A DNA stretch of 64,000 bases from Cryptomeria japonica (Eukaryota; Streptophyta; Pinopsida; Cupressales; Cupressaceae): the NCBI RefSeq assembly GCF_030272615.1, contig NC_081414.1, forward strand, positions 340,856,502-340,920,501, written 5' to 3'. The notes under the pieces are model-generated. The model was given only the letters and a program-made list of their open reading frames with translations, made no database searches and was not told the DNA's origin. Of the stretch, positions 58,495 through 64,000 are shown in pieces. A program made the position numbers and the translations under genes. Position 1 is the first letter of the stretch, and every line of letters begins with the position of its first letter.

Positions 58495-59504
58495 CCATTG
58501 TCCATTAGTTCCTCATTAGAATCATCAGTAACTTCTTCATCAGCATAATAACATGATTTGTCTCTATTCTTCTTAAATTTGTATCTCAGATATTCAGGGT
58601 TAGGCTTATATGTTCTTTTAGCTTCTTCTTTCAATCTTGCATGTCTATCAGGACACCTAGATGCCATATGACCAATTTTATTGTAGTTAAAACATTTAAA
58701 TGGTGCTTTACCTTCATACTTACTTCCAACTGGACCTTTAGGCATTTTGCTTGCAAATAGTGCTTCAAGCTCTTCAATTTCTTCATTCTCTCTTCTGATT
58801 TCTTCAAATTCTCTAGCATAGAGTGCTTTCCAATCAAATTTTTTAGATGATGATGATGATGTTGCAGATGATGAAGCTTTGAAAGCCAAATCTATCTTAA
58901 TTGTAGCAATAGGACAAAATTCCTCAAGTTCAAAAGCTGAAATTTTTCCAACCAAAGTGTCTCTAGGCACTGATGCATTAGGCATTGTTCTCAATTCATT
59001 AATAGCAGTTGCTTTCATTTTATATGCTGGTGGCAAAGCTCTCAAAACTTTAGAAAAAAAATTCATCGTCACTTAAGGATCCTCCACAACATTGTATACC
59101 CAAAAAAATTTCATTAACTCTTTCCATAAAAGCAGAAATCCTTTCATTTTCTTCCATTTTCAGATTTTCATACCTGACCCAGAAGCATTCTAGTTTTGCA
59201 ATTTTGACTATAGTATCACCTTCATTCAATGTCTCCAATTTGTCCCAAATAGCTTTAGCAGTAGATCGGTCTGATAATCCCATGATTTGCTGATCTGATA
59301 ATGCGCTCAAAAGTGATTCTCTTGATCTTTATCCAAGGTTGGTGGATTAGGGTGACTTTGAGTAGGACCAACATAGCCATTCTTTGTAACATCCCATATG
59401 TCTTTTCCAATGCAATTCAGATGAGTCTCCATTCTGATCTTCCATATACCATAGTTAGTTCCATCAAGCTTCGGACTGTCCTTCTTGAAATAGTTAGTTG
59501 CCAT
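58495..59504 (-). pseudogene. gag: CopB gag
   Basis: ATG at 59504 (Met-Ala-Thr-Asn-Tyr-Phe-Lys-Lys-Asp) matches the CopA start. KLDGTNYGIWKIRMETHLN, a small deletion and frameshift near 59310, IMGLSDRSTAKAIWDKLETL, and the capsid end follow. The knuckle CFNYNKIGHMASRC lies at about 58690-58650; it has lost one Cys (Tyr) of the first pair but keeps His and the last Cys. The tail is acidic. Confidence 0.87.
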
Positions 59505-59561
59505 AAAATCTCCTCAAGCTGTTAAACTTCTGCAAAAAGAGGACTAGGCTCTGATACCAAT

Positions 59562-60603
59562 TGTTAGGACCCGGAGGCAACTGAGAGGGGGGGGTGACTC
59601 AGTTGTCTATTAATTTCAATCCAAATATAAGTTAACCAAACTTAATGTACCATACCAATAAACCAAACTTTATGTCAGTTGACAGATTAACAGTTAATTG
59701 CAATACCAGTAAAATTTAATGCATGAAATAGAAGGACAAATAACAACCACAACACATAACACATAGATTTTCACGTGGAAACCCTGTAAGGGGAAAAACC
59801 ATGGTGGGAAACCTTACCCACAATCAGATGACACTACTGCAGATAGTATGTGTGTACAAAACGGGGTCTACAGATGTAGAAAGGCCAACTGCCTAGAGCT
59901 CACTGCTCAATCACAAAATGAGAGTCGCACTAACTACAATTGTATGGTTAAATCCAATGATAATGTACTGCACAAAATAGCATCTTCATATATTAGATTC
60001 AATACTAGTTAAGCTCAAATTTCCTTCTTCATACCTTTCTTGAATCTTCAAATAATGTCTATGTGTATAGCTCTTCTTATATTCGCATATACCTTATTAC
60101 AATCCTTTTTCTTCAAATCCCTTTAATCTCACAAATGAGATCTTACATATATACCAAAACCTGAGACCAAATGTATAGGTCGGCTCACTAAGATATTACA
60201 ATAAAATCAATTACAAATGAATCAATATGTGATGCATGATGTCATCTCAATGTATTTACAATAATAACCAATCATCTCCATAATGTGTCGTGCTGATTTG
60301 AAATAGATAACGCTTGCCAGTCCATAACCTAGACCTATTTGCTGGTAACAACAAATATGCAAACCCGATTAGATCAATAACCAAATCACCAAAAAAAAGT
60401 GTCCAAACAATGTCTTTGACATAACCAAGTAATCTCCAAATGATAATAGATCATCCTTAGTGTCGGTGAACTAGATACCGGTGACTGTGCATAAGTCACT
60501 AAACATGCCAGTGAACATAACCAAAGATCTCCAAGTGTTGATAGGTGTTGACAAGTGTTGACATGAATGACAAAACCAATGCAACACATCCAAAATACCA
60601 ACA
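59562..60603 (-). repeat. CopB 5' LTR
   Basis: Followed on the minus strand by the primer site TGGTATCAGAGC (59559-59548) and the conserved leader AACAGCTTGAGGA (about 59522-59510). Confidence 0.92.
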
Positions 60604-60608
60604 CCATG

Positions 60609-61221
60609 AGGGAATATAAGAAGGCTATGCAAGTGGGAGGAGCATTGGCTTCTTGCTCTCAACAATGGGAGCAGAAGATCAACACTTTTGGCAAGTAGTT
60701 CTGTGTATTGAATAAGGTTTGGCATCTGGGCAAAAAAGTAATTATAAAGGAGGACCTCTTGGGCGGAGACAGTTGTAAGAGTTTGCAGTCTTACATGTAC
60801 ATTTTTTAGTTGAAGATGGAAATGCTTCAGCAGTATGTGAAGGATGTAACAGATACTCGAGCTCCACTCCTTAGGATAGTAGAAAAGTATGAGAATCTTG
60901 TAGGATAGTTACTCAGAGTTTTTGGGCTGGGAATAACCAATGTGGGAGCTATGGAGGAAGATTAGGTTCTCAATCAATGGGATGTTTATGAGGCCCAACA
61001 TTTTGGACCTCTGGCTCAGTTTAGTGTTACATTGATGGACATATATACATATTTGATAACACAATGTCAATAGGTTGCTGAGACAGTAGAGTTAGAAAGG
61101 GAAAGAGACAATGCAGAGGAAGTTTTTAAAAAGTATAAATTTAGAATCAAGCATGTTGTTGATCCTCTTGCCGAGGTGGTTGCATGCATCATTAGTAATT
61201 ATAAATCCTACAAAAAGAAGT
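60609..61221 (+). pseudogene. G1 extra ORF, C-terminal part
   Basis: Continues after CopB from the target copy CCATG and aligns with 1350-1972. It is helical and charged, ending with the Lys-rich Ser-Tyr-Lys-Lys-Lys and a stop at 61219-61221. Stops near 60700, 60808, 60907 and 61075 break it. Confidence 0.6.
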
Positions 61222-61276
61222 GAAAGATAAACATATAGTTGCTAAAAATAGCATGACTTTTAAAAGAGCTTTTGCA

Positions 61277-62004
61277 TGACTTCCTCACCAGGACTCCAAC
61301 TGCATCTCCAACTCACGTTTTAGTTTTGGGCTAAGTTCTGCATGACTACGAAAGCCTAGCTCATACAACATGGTCTTCGTAGTGCTCACCTAACCTCCAT
61401 TTTGTAGTAGTTAACTGGAGTATAGAGATAGAAACTTGCAAGTTAACTACAACTCCTAGCTTTTGAGTTCTTAATTTAGATTAGGTTTTTTTCCTAGAAA
61501 GTAGGGCTGAAAACTCTATAAATTGAGGAGTTGGACTCATTTGTAACGGTGTCCACAAATTGATAATTTGAGGCCCACTTAGAAATTTTAGATTATTTTT
61601 GTAGATTGTTATGAACTTGAGTTATTTTTGTGACATATTCTTTGAAATTAATATAAGAGGCAACTTATAGATTGCCTAATCTATGCGTATGTTCTATGAG
61701 TTTGTTCTTTGTAGTCTGGTAATGTATATTGTTTGGAATCCACAATGTGTTCTGATCCTCTATTTATTGCTTTATGAATCATATTGTGTACGTAAGGGGT
61801 GTATGAGAATTATTGGGATAGACAATATTGTGATGATATTCTTTCCATGAGTCTGTAAGGTTGTTTACTTTGTAGGTTTATTGGAAGTTCGTTATTGAAT
61901 GCTGATTTAAATAATATATTGATGATTTTGCATTGTAGGGTACTAATTAAGTAGTCCATTAAGTTGTTATTAAATTGGTTTCATTGTAGTTTTCTTGTTT
62001 CCCT
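61277..62004 (+). repeat. G1 3' LTR, cut by NA2
   Basis: Matches 2024-2755 with many substitutions. TATA box at 61517-61524. NA2 starts at 62005; the rest of the LTR lies beyond the window, if it survives. Confidence 0.55.
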
Positions 62005-62917
62005 TGTTGGGAATTGACACTCATTGGATTCATATGTTGTCATTAATGGCAACAAGATTCTATTGAAGGCATATACCAACATTTGGAGGCATACACCAAC
62101 AGATACCGGCATTGAAATATTTAGGGTCATCACCAGCACCGACACCAACATCCAACACTTTAGTGAAGTCAACATCAGTTTGCGATCTGAAAGGTTTTAT
62201 TTGTAAAATCATTTTGTAATTATTGTATAGGGTCGACATTAGATATCTTTTGTATTGTAAGCCGACATAAGGCATATTGTTTGTAAAGGGTATATAAGTT
62301 AGTCTGTTAGGTCATTTGTATATAGAAAAAGGTACATGACTAAGGTAGAATAACTGTGTAATGTGAAGGATATGTATGTAGGTCATTTGTATGTGAATAT
62401 AATATCATGCAATGATTAGTAGATGGTTTGTAAATCATTCTTGGAGGAAAGGAGATATTGGTAGAAGGATTCGAGGTTTATGAGCCCGTACAGAACAAAG
62501 CTTTAAATAGAACTCTTTTTGGCATTGCAGATGAATTTTGTGAGTTTACTGGTACTGTTTTATCTCAGTAGAAGTGTGTAGTCAGTGAGACTCTTTTGTG
62601 TTGAGTAGTGTGCTCTAGGCAGTGTGCCTTCCTACATGTGCAGGCCCCCATGCTATGTAATATCTTTCATATGGCCAATGAATTGATATTGTTGGTCAAA
62701 AATACCACCGTAGGTTTTCCTCTTTGAGGTTTTCCATGTATAAATTCAGTGTGCTATGGTGTTCATTCATGTGGTTGGTTTATTTACTTCATGTTATATT
62801 TTTCTTCATTTAGTGGTTTATATGTGTATGTTATAAAAGGCTAAAATCATGTATTACTAGAAGAACACTGATTCACCCCCCCCTTCTTAGTGTTCTTGGG
62901 TTCATTGTATTCCAACA
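62005..62917 (+). repeat. NA2 5' LTR
   Basis: 913 bases ending in CCAACA; TATATAAG near 62289. A cytosine run lies near 62876-62883. Confidence 0.8.
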
Positions 62918-62919
62918 AT

Positions 62920-62931
62920 TGGTATTAGAGC
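62920..62931 (+). other. NA2 primer-binding site
   Basis: TGGTATTAGAGC, one base (C to T) from the Met-tRNA site, two bases after the LTR; AACAGCTTGAGGA follows at about 62953. Confidence 0.85.
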
Positions 62932-62991
62932 TTGGTACCTTGGAGGAAGTTTAACAGCTTGAGGAAGATCCAGAATCCGGAATCACTGAAT

Positions 62992-64000
62992 ATGTCTATG
63001 GAGAAGCAACTTGAGATGGCACTTGAGGATTATGATGTTGAAAGGATGAAGAACCTAAAACTACAAGATGGATTGAATTCTGCTAATGAATTCATTCTTG
63101 TTCTACAAGAAAGGTTATCATATGCTCAAGCTCAGATAAAGGAAATTTTGCAAAACTAGGATGATGGAGAGAAAAATGCAGTTAAGGAACAATGTCAAAA
63201 ACTAAGTCAAGCAAACATGCTCATGAAAAATGAAATGCAAGACCTGACTATGAGGTTATCAATAGATATTGAGGATAGAAATAAGAAGGAAGAAAATCTT
63301 TCTATATCTCTAAAGAACAAATTTGAATAATGTGGTAGATTGACTCATGAGAATAATCTGTTGAGAACTAATTTGGTACAATCCTAGAATAATGAACAAG
63401 AGATAGAAAGACAAATAATGAATCTGAGAGATGATATAACTACTGCAAGTGAATATAAAGAAAAATCCAAGATCAGTGTTGCACAGTTGGATGATTTATT
63501 GAAAAGACAAAGGTAGAGTGAAGATTCTAGAGGACATGGATTTTTACAAGGCAAAAGCTCCGATACTACAAATGAAGATCAAAAAACTGGTATGTAGTAC
63601 TCATCAGACTAGAGGAAACTGGTAAGGAAATCTAATGCTTACAAATTCAATGGTATATGCTTTGTCTATAATCAATTTGGGTATATGGCTAGACAATGTA
63701 GAAATAGAGCAAATCAAAACTACAATTTAGTTCCTTGTCAATGTAAAAATTGCAAGAAATATGGTCATAACTCAGAAGATTGCATAATGAATGTTAAATG
63801 TCATGCATGTGGAAAGTTTGGACATTTAGCTAATCAATGTAGGTCAAGGAATGACACCAGATATGTCAAAGAAATTCAAAAGAACAATGTTACATGTTAT
63901 GCATGCAACAAAATAGGTCATATTGCTAAGTACTGTAGAAGCAATACTACACCAATTAACAATGATAAAGCAAATGAGAAAGGAAAGCATAAGGTAGATG
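62992..64000 (+). pseudogene. NA2 ORF1: coiled coil plus four CCHC knuckles (partial)
   Basis: ATG at 62992 (Met-Ser-Met-Glu-Lys-Gln-Leu), in one frame to the window end with several stops (63157, 63328, 63385 and 63514, for example). It has the same plan as NA ORF1: a Leu/Glu/Asn-rich coiled coil, then four knuckles at 63658-63936. The first reads CFVYNQFGYMARQC, with a Cys and the His lost. The other three, CKNCKKYGHNSEDC, CHACGKFGHLANQC and CYACNKIGHIAKYC, keep their ligands. The last three knuckles are closely alike in NA and NA2 although the LTRs differ, which suggests the protein was kept by selection. Confidence 0.78.

Larger units (their letters stand above)
55552..60603 (-). mobile_element. 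CopB: CopA-family Copia with a large internal deletion
   Basis: Reverse orientation. 5' LTR 59562-60603 (1,042 bases), 3' LTR 55552-56613 (1,062 bases), perfect target duplication CCATG at 55547-55551 and 60604-60608. gag, protease and most of integrase are present, but the integrase C-terminus, the whole RT and most of RNase H are missing. The jump lies at about 57292, where the integrase text YRC runs into the RNase H end text (VATTNCT-like). It cannot replicate alone but keeps gag and both LTRs. Confidence 0.92.
2024..62004 (+). mobile_element. G1: outermost Ty3/Gypsy LTR retrotransposon, broken up by nested insertions
   Basis: With the nested elements removed, G1 is about 14-15 kb: LTR, leader, gag, PR, archaeal-type RNase H, RT, RNase H, integrase, 3' repeat region, long sense extra ORF, LTR. 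Its own segments are about 2024-4299, 21387-30728, 53902-55551 and 60609-62004. Two RNase H domains and a large extra ORF point to the Tat side of plant Gypsy elements. Every gene has stops and frameshifts, and catalytic residues in PR and integrase are changed, so it is dead. Insertions are T in gag, CopA and CopB in the extra ORF, and NA2 in the 3' LTR. Confidence 0.75.
62005..64000 (+). mobile_element. NA2: second four-knuckle element, 5' end
   Basis: 5' LTR 62005-62917 (TGTTGGGAATTGAC...TTCCAACA), primer site, leader and ORF1. The 3' side is outside the window. The LTR differs from NA over most of its length, but the last 350 bases (GTGAGACT, GTGCTCTAGGC, GCCTTCCTACATGTGCAGGC) and the ORF1 knuckles are alike, so it is a related but distinct family. 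Confidence 0.8.

Overview
The window looks like intergenic DNA from a large-genome seed plant. No host gene, rRNA gene or tRNA gene could be supported. Almost every base belongs to LTR retrotransposons stacked inside one another, with plant-type Copia primer sites (TGGTATCAGAGC), plant Ty3/Gypsy pol genes with two RNase H domains, and a plant-mobile-domain (PMD) relic. A gymnosperm source is plausible from the size and depth of the nest, but this is a guess. All coding regions carry stops or frameshifts, so they are annotated as relics; many stops sit where Gln or Trp is expected.

Layer 1 (oldest) is a Ty3/Gypsy element called G1 here, about 2024-62004, + strand: LTR, gag (3410-4294, resuming at 21387), pol (21972-27020), a 3' region with an array of imperfect palindromes (28145-29300), and a long sense extra ORF (29371-30728, 53902-55551, 60609-61221), then a 3' LTR cut at 62004. 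Bases 1-2023 are the end of a second G1 body that shares the LTR at 2024, so two copies lie head to tail. In G1 the archaeal-type RNase H lies before the RT, an unusual order.

Layer 2 holds four insertions in G1. T (4300-21381, TSD GAAGC) is a 17-kb Tat-like Gypsy with gag, protease, G-patch, RT, two RNase H domains, integrase, an antisense PMD gene and a 3' tandem-repeat array. CopA (about 30729-53901) is a full Copia in the extra ORF. CopB (55552-60603, - strand, TSD CCATG) is a Copia of the same family that has lost its RT. NA2 (62005 to the window end) cuts the G1 3' LTR.

Layer 3 is NA (36285-53265, TSD ATAGC/ATATC), inserted in the CopA 3' LTR. NA has no pol: it carries a coiled-coil protein with four CCHC zinc knuckles (ORF1) and a protein of about 1,000 residues with no recognised domain (ORF2). 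NA2 has the same ORF1. Layer 4 is two insertions in NA: CopC (36838-42957, - strand, TSD ATATT), a second Copia family, and CG (46825-51037, TSD CTACA), a gag-protease-only relative of CopC.

The most interesting biology is the relation between CopA/CopB (donors of replication proteins) and NA/NA2. They share R-U5 sequence, primer site, 5' leader and polypurine tract but not genes, which fits a parasite mobilised in trans that has kept its own nucleic-acid-binding protein. CopC and CG form a second such pair.
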